This document shows, one piece after another, positions 29,010 through 38,000 of a stretch of 64,000 nucleotides of DNA. The notes beneath the pieces are model-generated. The model saw nothing but the letters and a program-made list of their open reading frames with translations. It did not search any database and had not been told where the DNA came from. Location of the stretch: contig JAPFBR010000006.1 in the NCBI GenBank assembly GCA_035798135.1, forward strand, positions 1 through 64,000, in the 5' to 3' direction. The number at the start of each line of letters is the position of its first letter. Position 1 is the stretch's first letter. This DNA is from Sediminicola sp035798135 (GTDB lineage: Bacteria; Bacteroidota; Bacteroidia; Flavobacteriales; Flavobacteriaceae). The translations under genes and the position numbers were made by a program.

Positions 29010-30165
29010 TAAAAAGGTGGGAATCGTATACCATTATATCGCCCATTACAGACATGCCATTTTCCAAGAGCTCTTTAACAATTCTAATCATAATTACACC
29101 TTAATTTCCGCAAAGGAATCAGGAAATAATATTAAAACAATAGACCCGGAATTAGCCTTCACTCCTATTAATAAGGGTGGCTTTCGATGGCTTTTTGTAA
29201 AAAATAAGTGGTTGTTAAAAAATAGACTTCTATGGCAATCTGGTTTAATCTCCCATTTGCGCAAACAGAATTATGACACTGTAGTTTTTTTAGGAAATAT
29301 CTATTATCTTTCAACCTGGGTTGCAATAGGTTACCTAAAGCTAAAGAGAAAAAAGATATTTCTTTGGACACATGGGGTTACATCAGATGCTAATGATATA
29401 AAATGGAGGTTTAGAAAATTTTTCTATAGCCTAACAGATGGTCTTCTTTTGTATGGTCATGAAGCAAAAAATGTGATGATCCAAAACGGATTTAAGGAAC
29501 AAAAGTTACATGTAATCTATAATTCCCTAGATCATGAAATTCAAATGCAGTATAGACGCGAAATTACAGACGTCACTGTATCAGAAACTAAAAAGGCATT
29601 GTTTCTAAACCCTGAATTGCCTTATATTGTATTCGTAGGCAGGCTTACAATGCAAAAAAAATTAGATATGATTGTTGAAGCTTCTAAATTATTAAATGAG
29701 GAAGGATTTAAAATAAATACTTTGTTTGTTGGAGATGGTGAAGGAAAAGAAGATTTAATATCTTTAGTAAATCTTCATGGTTTAGGAGATTATTTTAATT
29801 TCTATGGGGCTTGCTACAATGAAAGCGTAATCTCTAAATTAATAGGTTCTGCCGATATTTGTGTATCCCCTGGAGAAGTGGGTCTTACCGCAATTACATC
29901 ACTAGGTTATGGGACACCTGTAATTTCCCATGGAAATTTTAATTATCAAATGCCTGAATATGAATCTATCGAACCTGGAATAAATGGTGATTTCTTTATT
30001 CACGATTCTAAAGAAGACTTAGCCTATAAAATTAAACTTTGGATAAATGGAGCCAAACAAAAATCTAGGGAGCAAATCAGAAAAAACTGTTTTGAAATTA
30101 TAGATTCCAAATATAATCCCAAAAATCAAGCAAGTTTGATCAATGAAATTATTTCAAACTCATGA
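28999..30165 (+). CDS. Glycosyltransferase, GT4-like
   Basis: 388 residues, GT-B fold. C-terminal nucleotide-sugar region: VGRLTMQKKLDMIVEASKLL, SADICVSPGEVGLTAITSLGYGTPVI, the usual E-x7-E-type area. The N-terminal half (IVYHYIAHYRHAIFQEL) is the acceptor domain. Donor and linkage are unknown. Overlaps both neighbours, so it belongs to the wzx-wzy operon. Confidence 0.88.
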   Translation: MKINKKVGIVYHYIAHYRHAIFQELFNNSNHNYTLISAKESGNNIKTIDPELAFTPINKGGFRWLFVKNKWLLKNRLLWQSGLISHLRKQNYDTVVFLGNIYYLSTWVAIGYLKLKRKKIFLWTHGVTSDANDIKWRFRKFFYSLTDGLLLYGHEAKNVMIQNGFKEQKLHVIYNSLDHEIQMQYRREITDVTVSETKKALFLNPELPYIVFVGRLTMQKKLDMIVEASKLLNEEGFKINTLFVGDGEGKEDLISLVNLHGLGDYFNFYGACYNESVISKLIGSADICVSPGEVGLTAITSLGYGTPVISHGNFNYQMPEYESIEPGINGDFFIHDSKEDLAYKIKLWINGAKQKSREQIRKNCFEIIDSKYNPKNQASLINEIISNS

Positions 30166-30704
30166 ATAAATTTTCGTTAAGAGCAATTTATAGAAATTTA
30201 AAAATGAAATGGTGCCGATTTAAATATCGACTTAATCAGGTTCACCCGACGTTTTATTTTGCAGGCAATGGGTATCTCAGTCCTGATCTAATCGCCCATG
30301 AATATGCCTATATTGGTCCAGGGGCCTATATACCCCCAAAGGTCACTATTGGCAAATACGCCATGCTGGCACCTAATGTATCCATTTTAGGGGGTGATCA
30401 CATTTTCACAGATCCTACTACACCAATAATATTTTCCGGCAGGCCTGAAATGCCACAGACCACTATTGGTGAAGATGCTTGGATTGGCGCAAATGTTTCT
30501 ATAATGGCAGGTGTCACTATTGGTAACGGTGCTATTATTGCCGCCAATGCAATGGTTACAAAAGATATACCCGAATATTCTATTTATGGAGGAAATCCTG
30601 CTAAACTAATTAGAATGCGCTTTAACGAAGAAGAAATCGTTTTGCACAGAAAAATGTTATCAAAATCAAATATAGAGGTTAAGTTTACCAAGAAAAAAAA
30701 ATAA
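30162..30704 (+). CDS. Hexapeptide-repeat acyltransferase (CatB/XAT-like)
   Basis: 180 residues. A left-handed beta-helix formed by hexapeptide repeats: AYIGPGAYIPPKVTIGKYAM, IGEDAWIGANVSIMAGVTIG, IIAANAMVTKDI, and the closing SIYGGNPAKLIRMRF. Likely O- or N-acetylates a sugar of the repeat unit. It is not a PglD-type acetyltransferase by its N-terminus, so whether it serves the 4-amino sugar is unclear. ATGA overlap with the upstream transferase. Confidence 0.87.
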   Translation: MNKFSLRAIYRNLKMKWCRFKYRLNQVHPTFYFAGNGYLSPDLIAHEYAYIGPGAYIPPKVTIGKYAMLAPNVSILGGDHIFTDPTTPIIFSGRPEMPQTTIGEDAWIGANVSIMAGVTIGNGAIIAANAMVTKDIPEYSIYGGNPAKLIRMRFNEEEIVLHRKMLSKSNIEVKFTKKKK

Positions 30705-30706
30705 GC

Positions 30707-31714
30707 ATGTTCAAAAACAAAACTCTTCTTATTACGGGAGGTACAGGATCTTTCGGAAATGCGGTATTGACCCGCTTTTTAGAGACCAACATAAAAGAAA
30801 TACGCATCTTTAGTCGTGATGAAAAGAAACAGGACGATATGCGGAACCAATTAAAAAACGAAAAGGTAAAATTCTATATTGGGGATGTACGAGACTACAA
30901 CAGTATTGCCAAGGCCATGCATGGGGTAGACTATGTATTTCACGCTGCAGCCCTTAAGCAAGTGCCTTCTTGCGAATTTTTTCCTTTGGAGGCCACAAAA
31001 ACCAATGTTTTTGGCACACAAAATACCATAGACGCGGCAGTTGCAAACAATGTAAAACGAATTATTTGTCTAAGTACGGATAAGGCAGCATATCCTATAA
31101 ACGCAATGGGCATAAGCAAGGCTTTAATGGAAAAAGTAGCCGTTGCGGCCTCTAGAAACATACCTAATGACAGCACTATCGTTTGTTTAACCAGATATGG
31201 TAACGTAATGGCCTCAAGGGGATCCGTGATTCCTTTATTTGTAAAACAAATAGAAGAAAATAGTCCCTTAACAATTACAGATCCCAAAATGACACGGTTC
31301 TTGATGTCTTTGGAGGATGCCGTAGATTTGGTTTTGTTCGCATTTGAGCATGGCAATCAAGGAGATCTTTTCGTAAACAAGGCACCCGCAAGCACCATTG
31401 GAGATTTGGCCAATGCCATAAAGGACATCTTTAAGGCCAACAATGAAATAAAGGTAATTGGTACTAGGCATGGGGAAAAACTATATGAAACCTTATGTAC
31501 GAGGGAAGAGATGCAAAAGGCAGAGGATATGGGTGAATTTTATCGTATTCCTGCAGATAACAGGGATTTAAATTATAGCAGGTATTTTTCCGAAGGGGAA
31601 ACGGATATTAGTGAAATTGAGGATTATCATTCCCATAACACCGTGCAATTGACCAATGCAGCTCTAAAGGAAACACTACTTAATCTGGATTTTATCAAAG
31701 AAAATTTAAAGTGA
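30707..31714 (+). CDS. capE: CapE-like UDP-GlcNAc dehydratase/C5-epimerase
   Basis: 335 residues, single-domain extended SDR. NAD site TGGTGSFGNAVL; HAAALKQVPSCEFFP; STDKAAYPINAMGISK with the Met-x3-Lys pattern of CapE, WbjB and FlaA1. In S. aureus and P. aeruginosa this enzyme starts UDP-L-FucNAc synthesis. The genes for CapF-like and CapG-like enzymes follow, which makes the assignment firm. Two bases after the acyltransferase gene. Confidence 0.91.
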   Translation: MFKNKTLLITGGTGSFGNAVLTRFLETNIKEIRIFSRDEKKQDDMRNQLKNEKVKFYIGDVRDYNSIAKAMHGVDYVFHAAALKQVPSCEFFPLEATKTNVFGTQNTIDAAVANNVKRIICLSTDKAAYPINAMGISKALMEKVAVAASRNIPNDSTIVCLTRYGNVMASRGSVIPLFVKQIEENSPLTITDPKMTRFLMSLEDAVDLVLFAFEHGNQGDLFVNKAPASTIGDLANAIKDIFKANNEIKVIGTRHGEKLYETLCTREEMQKAEDMGEFYRIPADNRDLNYSRYFSEGETDISEIEDYHSHNTVQLTNAALKETLLNLDFIKENLK

Positions 31715-32139
31715 ACCCTGTAAATCAAATTGAAGGGTCACAACATATTGATGAGAGGGGGAGATTAACCTTTTTCAATGCTTTTGATATGAGAGAAATA
31801 GTTAGGTTTTATGAAATAGCCCCGTCTTCAACCCATACTATTAGAGCTTGGCAAGGACACCAGAAAGAAAAAAAATGGTTTTATTGTACGGCTGGAGCTT
31901 TTATTGTGAATTTGAAAAAGATTATCGATGATTCCTCCCATCCTATTAATATGGTTTCCCAAAGATTCGAATTGAATGCTAATAATCCCATAATACTGGC
32001 CGTGCCAGGCGGGTATGCCTCAGGATTTAAATCAATGGTGGAAAATTCTAAGCTTATGGTCTTTTCGAATTGTTCATTGGACAATTCCAAAAACGATGAT
32101 ATAAGATTTCCCTTGGAACAATGGAAAGCACAGTGGTAA
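31711..32139 (+). CDS. Small cupin, WxcM/FdtA/RmlC-like
   Basis: 142 residues from a GTG overlapping the capE stop. A single double-stranded beta-helix domain: HIDERGRLTFFN, ahead of TIRAWQGHQKEKKWFYCTAG and VPGGYASGFKS, recalls dTDP-sugar 3,5-epimerases and 3,4-ketoisomerases. CapF already has its own C-terminal cupin, so this extra protein is not needed for standard UDP-FucNAc synthesis. It may epimerise an intermediate or act on another keto sugar. Function uncertain. Confidence 0.8.
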   Translation: MNPVNQIEGSQHIDERGRLTFFNAFDMREIVRFYEIAPSSTHTIRAWQGHQKEKKWFYCTAGAFIVNLKKIIDDSSHPINMVSQRFELNANNPIILAVPGGYASGFKSMVENSKLMVFSNCSLDNSKNDDIRFPLEQWKAQW

Positions 32140-32150
32140 AACATAACATA

Positions 32151-33278
32151 ATGAAAAAAATAGGTGTAACAGGACAGGCAGGGTTTGTAGGGAACCATCT
32201 TTATACAACCCTTAGCTTGGATAATGATATAGAATTAATCCCATTTGAGCGTGATTATTTTGAAAATTCCCAGGCATTGGAGAAGTTTGTGGCTCAGTGC
32301 GATGTCATTGTCCATTTAGCGGCAATGAACAGGCACGAAGATGCAAAAGTCATCTACAATACCAATTTGGAATTGGTCAGTAAATTAATTGATGCCTGTA
32401 CCAACCTGAAGGTTAAGCCACACATTATTTTTTCGTCCTCCTCACAAGAGGAGAAAGACAACCTGTATGGTAAATCTAAAAAGGAGGGTAAAGAGAAATT
32501 TATTGCCTGGGCTAAGAAAAATAACTGCAAATTTACCTCTTTGACTATCCCTAATGTTTTTGGCCCGTTTGGCAAACCAAACTACAATTCCGTAGTGGCG
32601 ACCTTTTGCTATAAAATTGCCCATGGTGAATCTCCCAGCATAATAAACGATAGTGAGGTGGGACTAATTTACATTAATGAATTGGTCGCTATATTTATAG
32701 AGAACATTAAAAATGAAATACAGGGAGATAGTCATAATGTCGCTGAAGTTAAAATTGAGCCTACAAAAAATATAAATGTTTCCGAACTTTTACGTTTGTT
32801 GCAGCAATATAAAGTGGATTATATGGAGAACGGAGTTTTTCCGAATCTAGAAGATCCATTTGGCAAGGCCTTATTCAATACTTTTAGATGTTATGTTCCT
32901 GAATCACAATATCCCGTAAAATATAAGAAACATACCGATAATCGTGGTAGTTTTGTGGAAATAGCGCGGACTCAGACCAGTGGTCAGTTTTCCTTTTCTA
33001 CAACCGTTCCTGGAATTACAAGAGGGAATCATTTTCATACTAGAAAAGCAGAACGCTTTGCTGTTATAAGTGGTAAAGCATTGATCCAATTACGTAAAAT
33101 TGGCACAGATAAGGTGATAGACTATTATTTGGATGGAACGGAACCAGCTTATGTAGATATGCCCATTTGGCATACACATAACATAAAAAATATTGGTAAA
33201 GAAGAATTAATTACCTTGTTTTGGATCAATGAACCCTATAATCCCGAAAATGCCGACACCTATTTTGAAGATGTATAA
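32151..33278 (+). CDS. capF: CapF-like bifunctional reductase-cupin
   Basis: 375 residues from the ATG at 32151 (MKKIGVTGQAGFVGNHL); ten upstream in-frame codons would overlap the cupin gene. N-terminal SDR reductase (AAMNRHED, SSSQEEKDNLYGKSKKEGK) to about 240, then a C-terminal cupin from about 260 with HFHTRKAERFAVISGKAL and HTHNI. Converts the CapE product to UDP-2-acetamido-2,6-dideoxy-L-talose; second step to UDP-L-FucNAc. Confidence 0.92.
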   Translation: MKKIGVTGQAGFVGNHLYTTLSLDNDIELIPFERDYFENSQALEKFVAQCDVIVHLAAMNRHEDAKVIYNTNLELVSKLIDACTNLKVKPHIIFSSSSQEEKDNLYGKSKKEGKEKFIAWAKKNNCKFTSLTIPNVFGPFGKPNYNSVVATFCYKIAHGESPSIINDSEVGLIYINELVAIFIENIKNEIQGDSHNVAEVKIEPTKNINVSELLRLLQQYKVDYMENGVFPNLEDPFGKALFNTFRCYVPESQYPVKYKKHTDNRGSFVEIARTQTSGQFSFSTTVPGITRGNHFHTRKAERFAVISGKALIQLRKIGTDKVIDYYLDGTEPAYVDMPIWHTHNIKNIGKEELITLFWINEPYNPENADTYFEDV

Positions 33279-33308
33279 TAACAAAGGAATTAACTTAAAA
33301 TTCTAAAA

Positions 33309-34442
33309 TTGAAAAAATTAAAAGTAGTAACCGTTGTAGGCACTAGACCCGAAATAATTAGATTGTCTTGTGTCTTGAACGCCCTTGATGCCAATGAAGC
33401 AATTGATCATACCCTGGTACATACAGGCCAAAATTATGATTATGAACTAAATGAAATATTTTTTGAAGATCTTGGAATTAAGAAACCAGATTATTTTTTA
33501 AATGCCGCAGGTAAAAATGCAACAGAAACTGTTGGGAATATCCTAATTAAGATTGACCCTATTTTGGAAGAACTAGCCCCGGATGCATTTTTGGTGCTTG
33601 GAGATACCAATTCTTGTTTATGTGCAATCCCTGCCAAGAAAAGAAAAATACCAGTATTCCATATGGAAGCAGGGAATCGTTGCTTTGATCAACGTGTACC
33701 TGAAGAAACCAATAGAAAAATAGTAGATCACATCTCTGATGTGAACCTAACGTACAGTGATATTGCCCGCGAATACTTATTACGGGAAGGTTTGCCGCCT
33801 GACAGGGTTATTAAGACAGGTAGTCCTATGTATGAGGTCTTACACAAGTTTAAGGCTAAGATTGAAGCTTCCAATGTGCTTGAAAAATTAAATTTAGAGC
33901 AGAATAAGTTCTTTGTTGTGTCTTCCCACAGGGAGGAAAACATAAGTAATCCCAAAAATTTTGAAGGCCTTATTACCTCTTTGAACCAAATCGCCGAAAA
34001 ATATAATTATCCAGTTATAGTTTCAACACATCCAAGAACAAGGAATATGTTGGATACTATGAAGATAAACGCTCATAAAAACATCCAGTTCCTTAAACCT
34101 TTAGGCTTTTCGGATTACAATGCTTTACAATACCATTCCTTTGCAGTGTTATCCGATAGTGGTACTATTTCTGAAGAATCCTCCATCTTGAATTTTAGGG
34201 CTCTTAACATTAGGGATGCACATGAGCGGCCAGAAGCTATGGAAGAAGCATCCGTTATGATGGTTGGCCTTAACCCAGAGCGTATTATGCAAGCCTTAGT
34301 TGCCCTGGAGGTCCAGGAAAGAAACCCTGATCGAAATTTTAGACAGGTTACTGATTATTCCATGCCAAATGTGAGCGAAAAGGTTGTGCGTATTATAATT
34401 TCCTATGTCGATTATATTAATAGAGTAGTTTGGTCTAAATAA
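33309..34442 (+). CDS. capG: CapG-like non-hydrolysing UDP-HexNAc 2-epimerase
   Basis: 377 residues from a TTG start. WecB/MnaA fold: VVGTRPEIIRLS, HTGQNYDYELNEIFF, HMEAGNRCFDQRVPEETNRK, SSHREENISNP, SDSGTISEESSILNF. Placed after CapE and CapF, it is expected to make UDP-L-FucNAc from the talo intermediate. A plain UDP-GlcNAc 2-epimerase is the alternative, but context argues against it. Confidence 0.9.
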   Translation: MKKLKVVTVVGTRPEIIRLSCVLNALDANEAIDHTLVHTGQNYDYELNEIFFEDLGIKKPDYFLNAAGKNATETVGNILIKIDPILEELAPDAFLVLGDTNSCLCAIPAKKRKIPVFHMEAGNRCFDQRVPEETNRKIVDHISDVNLTYSDIAREYLLREGLPPDRVIKTGSPMYEVLHKFKAKIEASNVLEKLNLEQNKFFVVSSHREENISNPKNFEGLITSLNQIAEKYNYPVIVSTHPRTRNMLDTMKINAHKNIQFLKPLGFSDYNALQYHSFAVLSDSGTISEESSILNFRALNIRDAHERPEAMEEASVMMVGLNPERIMQALVALEVQERNPDRNFRQVTDYSMPNVSEKVVRIIISYVDYINRVVWSK

Positions 34443-34448
34443 TTTGGT

Positions 34449-35648
34449 ATGAGAATAGTATTTTTAGCATTGGCTTTTCCCAATATGGAGCAATCCTATT
34501 ATTTATATACGGAACTGGTTACAGAACTGCATAATGAGGGCCACGAAATTCTAGTTGTGGCGCCGGCATATGATCCAAAGAGAAAGGGACTTCAGCTAGA
34601 GACCGGAATTAAGGTGCTCAGGGTGCCTACCTTAGAATTGTTCGGTTCAGGATTAATTATGAAAGGGGTTGCTAATCTTTTACTGCCCTACCTCTACAAA
34701 AGAGCACTAAAAAATCTCAAAATTGATTTAAATTTTGACTTGATCATTACTGCTACCCCACCAATAACCCTCTATAATGTAGTAGCTTGGTTAAAGAGAA
34801 AATCAAATGGAAAAGTATATTTGATCTTACGTGATATTTTCCCTCAAAATGCCGTTGATCTAGGACTTATGAAGGAAAAGAGCTTTATCCACAGATTTTT
34901 CAGGGACAAAGAAAAAAAGCTTTATGCTATTTCCGATAGCATTGGTTGTATGTCTGAAGGTAATATTTCTTATTTAGAAAAACACAATCCTGAAATCGAT
35001 AAAAAAAAATTACATCTTCTGCCAAATTGGGCAAATTTGTTACCACTCCAAAGCAATGAAATAAATAGACAGCTTAAAAAACAAGAGGGGTTAGAAGGTA
35101 AATTCATAGTTGTATTTGGAGGTAATATTGGGATTCCACAAAAAATGGAAAATATTGTGGATTTAGCACTGGCCTGTAAAGATAAAACCGATATACTTTT
35201 CTTAATTGTTGGTGTGGGCAGTGCATTGGAAGATTTAAAGAATTTAATAGCTTCAAAAGAAGTTTCAAATATTCAATTAAGAAAAGGCTTAAAACATAAT
35301 GAATACTTTGAATTATTGCAAATAACGGATGTGGGATTAATCTCTTTAAGTGATCAATTTACCATACCCAATTACCCTTCCAAAGCTTTATCCTATTTTA
35401 ACGCGAAGAAACCAATATTGGCGTCTCTTGACTTGAGTACTGATTTTGGAGAAGGTTTGGAAAAAATAAATGCCGGGTTATGGGCAGAAGCTGGTAACAC
35501 ATCCTTGTTGAAAGAAAAACTGATGTTGTTATACAATGATTCTGAACTTAGAATGCAAATGGGTGAAAACGGGTATAATCATATGAAAAAGGAACTAACA
35601 TCTAAAAAAGCTTTGGAAACTGTAATTAATGTAATCAGTAAATTATAA
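34449..35648 (+). CDS. WbuB-like glycosyltransferase (GT4), probable L-FucNAc transferase
   Basis: 399 residues, GT-B. Features shared with the WbuB group: ATPPITLYNVVAWLKRK, LILRDIFPQNAVDLGLM, LPNWANL, VVFGGNIGIPQKMENIVDLA, SKALSYFNAKKPILA. WbuB-type enzymes commonly follow capE/F/G (fnl) genes and transfer L-FucNAc. Here it begins six bases after capG. Donor assignment rests on that context. Confidence 0.87.
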   Translation: MRIVFLALAFPNMEQSYYLYTELVTELHNEGHEILVVAPAYDPKRKGLQLETGIKVLRVPTLELFGSGLIMKGVANLLLPYLYKRALKNLKIDLNFDLIITATPPITLYNVVAWLKRKSNGKVYLILRDIFPQNAVDLGLMKEKSFIHRFFRDKEKKLYAISDSIGCMSEGNISYLEKHNPEIDKKKLHLLPNWANLLPLQSNEINRQLKKQEGLEGKFIVVFGGNIGIPQKMENIVDLALACKDKTDILFLIVGVGSALEDLKNLIASKEVSNIQLRKGLKHNEYFELLQITDVGLISLSDQFTIPNYPSKALSYFNAKKPILASLDLSTDFGEGLEKINAGLWAEAGNTSLLKEKLMLLYNDSELRMQMGENGYNHMKKELTSKKALETVINVISKL

Positions 35649-35755
35649 AATGTATATCAATGGTTTGTATCGTAAAATATAGAGCATCATATTTCTGTAA
35701 TTTGTATCATTAAAGTATAATCAGTTGCCCATTAAAAACGTAAAACATATTAAAC

Positions 35756-36358
35756 ATGTATATGCACATTATAAAAAGGATAATGGATATTGTTCTTTCA
35801 CTTTTCATATTGGTCTTGTTAAGTCCAGTAATCATTATTGTTTTTATTATTTTATTTTTTACCAATAATGGAAGACCATTTTTTTATCAATCGAGACCAG
35901 GCAAGGATGAAAAACTCTTCAAAATTATCAAGTTCAAATCCATGAACGATAAGAAAGATAAAGATGGGGAATTATTGCCGGACGCAAAACGCCTCACTAA
36001 AGTCGGATTATTTGTGCGTAAAACCTCATTGGACGAAATACCACAATTAATAAATGTAATCAAAGGGGATATGTCACTCATAGGGCCCCGACCATTATTA
36101 ATTTCCTATCTTCCATTATATAATGACCAACAGCGTAAAAGACACCTTATTAAACCAGGGATAACAGGTTGGGCGCAGGTCAATGGTCGCAACGCCATAT
36201 CCTGGCAACAAAAATTCGAGTATGATGTGTGGTATGTTGAGCATTGTTCTATTCTTTTGGATTTAAAAATACTATGGATGACATTTTTAAAAGTGGTTAA
36301 AAGAGATGGGATTTCCTCCAGTACAAGTGCAACTATGGAATTTTTTACCGGTAATTAA
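35756..36358 (+). CDS. Initiating sugar-1-phosphate transferase (PglC-like)
   Basis: 200 residues. One N-terminal membrane helix (MDIVLSLFILVLLSPVIII), then the bacterial sugar transferase core: RPGKDEKLFKIIKFKSMND, TSLDEIPQLINVIKGDMSLI, GPRPL, KPGITGWAQVNGRN. Transfers a sugar phosphate, plausibly the 4-amino-6-deoxy sugar, to undecaprenyl phosphate. It is the short PglC form without the large WbaP membrane domain. In many Bacteroidota loci an acetyltransferase and an aminotransferase gene follow it; here a 622-base gap follows instead. Confidence 0.92.
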   Translation: MYMHIIKRIMDIVLSLFILVLLSPVIIIVFIILFFTNNGRPFFYQSRPGKDEKLFKIIKFKSMNDKKDKDGELLPDAKRLTKVGLFVRKTSLDEIPQLINVIKGDMSLIGPRPLLISYLPLYNDQQRKRHLIKPGITGWAQVNGRNAISWQQKFEYDVWYVEHCSILLDLKILWMTFLKVVKRDGISSSTSATMEFFTGN

Positions 36359-36980
36359 AAAAGTAACTATTTATTTGAATTGGGACGTCATCTTTAGTTT
36401 TCTACGGTACAGGCCGCAACTAGTAAAACATATCACTTTAATGTACTCAGGCAAGGCTCTGGGCTAATTATGCCTTAATCTTTTCACCCTTCATTTAAGA
36501 GTTAAATATTCCCTTATAAAGTTTAAGTAAATTTTCTACCATTGTCCACAAAAATCCTAATCAAAATTAATTACTTGGAGCAAGCAATACCTTACCTCTG
36601 GTCGAAATTTTGAGATCTTAATCGAAAGAGTATGATATAAATATCTTTTCCCCGTAAAGAATTGTAGTTTCAGAGCTGATTTGATGAGTGAATATTAATA
36701 TTCACAATCCAGATAAATTCCCCCAAAAGAACATTTCATATTTTGTGTCATTCAATTCCTGTGTGTAGCCATACAATCAAACCAATTGCTACAATAGGTC
36801 CAACTTGGGCAGTGATGGTTGCAATTTAAATTATGGCCCTTACTAGGATATGAACCGTCCGGGCCTTTAAGAGGACGAACGGCAGTCTGTTGAAGAGAAT
36901 GCTGCCAGTATAAAAATATTAATAGTTCGCCTGATAAGGAACTTAAAAGCGTATTGTAATCGTGTATAACAAAACCAACT
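36359..36980. other. 622-base gene-free gap with an 18-base palindrome
   Basis: No convincing ORF on either strand. A short minus-strand frame at 36752-36994 lacks protein-like character. A perfect 18-base palindrome lies at 36688-36705. Base composition in 36770-36960 is less AT-rich and more gene-like than the rest, so a decayed gene or a recombination junction is possible but not shown. Confidence 0.6.
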
Positions 36981-38000
36981 ATGAAACTAAGCATTGTCCT
37001 TCCATGCTATAACATGGAAAAGTATTTACCTAAATGCATCAATAGCCTTTTAGAACAGGACATTGATACCTCTATGTTTGAAATTATCATAGTTAATGAT
37101 GAATCCAAAGATACTACCCTGGATATTGCCCTTACTTATGAATTAACATACCCTAATATAAAAGTAATAGATAAAAAAAATGCAGGTGTTGGCGCAGCAC
37201 GTAACTCAGGGTTAGATGTTGCCACTGGTACTTATATCTATTTTTTAGATCCCGATGATTATTTGGCCAAAAATGTAATAGGAAAGATTCTGTCCACAAT
37301 AGAAGAACATAATTTGGATATATTGGTCTTCAACAGCTTGGAAGTTAAGGTTGACACTAATCTCACATCTAACAATATTGATACTATTGAGGATGAAATT
37401 AGTATAATTGACGGTATCAGTTATATTGCTTCGGTAAAATACCACAATGAAGTATGGTGGTATTTTATTAAAAGGGAATTTTTGGTCAATACCGGGATTC
37501 GGTTTATTGAGGGAAAATGGATGGAGGATGCTATTTTAACGGCCCATCTTTTTTGTAAAGCAGAACGAATGGCCTATCTCAATCTGGATGCACATAGGTA
37601 CCGTATATTACCAACCTCCGCCATGCGCAATAAAAGCCCGGAACATTATAAAAAGGTTATTTTTGACAATGCAAATGCAGCGAGGGAATTTGGTGTTCTT
37701 ATCCAAAAAATTCCCCAATATCACCCAAAGGCAAAAGCATGTATTAATCGTCTAAAAACTAGACAACAGTCGTTTGTCTTCTTTTTATTGGTAAGATTAA
37801 TGAAATCGGATATTTCTATCCGAAATATTCCCGAAATGCTATCCAACTTTAAACAGATAGACGCCTATCCGTTGAAAAAATTTATTGGGGAGGATTACCA
37901 TGGGTTTAACTACTCGTTCATGGTTTACATCTTTAATAATAGACCTTTAATCAATCCATTCATTAAAATCTTTAGAACTTTTTATACCTTCACCAGATGA
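36981..38000 (+). CDS. Glycosyltransferase family 2
   Basis: 339 residues, GT-A fold. SIVLPCYNMEKYLPKCINSL, IIIVNDESKDTT, NAGVGAARNSGLDVA and the DxD-type FLDPDDYL near residue 90; acidic WMEDAILTA further on. Adds one sugar of the repeat unit on the cytoplasmic side. It starts a run of overlapping genes after the 622-base gap, with ATGA coupling to the ATP-grasp gene. Confidence 0.93.
   Translation: MKLSIVLPCYNMEKYLPKCINSLLEQDIDTSMFEIIIVNDESKDTTLDIALTYELTYPNIKVIDKKNAGVGAARNSGLDVATGTYIYFLDPDDYLAKNVIGKILSTIEEHNLDILVFNSLEVKVDTNLTSNNIDTIEDEISIIDGISYIASVKYHNEVWWYFIKREFLVNTGIRFIEGKWMEDAILTAHLFCKAERMAYLNLDAHRYRILPTSAMRNKSPEHYKKVIFDNANAAREFGVLIQKIPQYHPKAKACINRLKTRQQSFVFFLLVRLMKSDISIRNIPEMLSNFKQIDAYPLKKFIGEDYHGFNYSFMVYIFNNRPLINPFIKIFRTFYTFTR

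Noticed and set aside
36752..36994. 80-codon minus-strand frame in the 622-base gap
   Set aside because: Overlaps the start of the family-2 glycosyltransferase, is rich in H, W, C and S, and shows no domain-like pattern.
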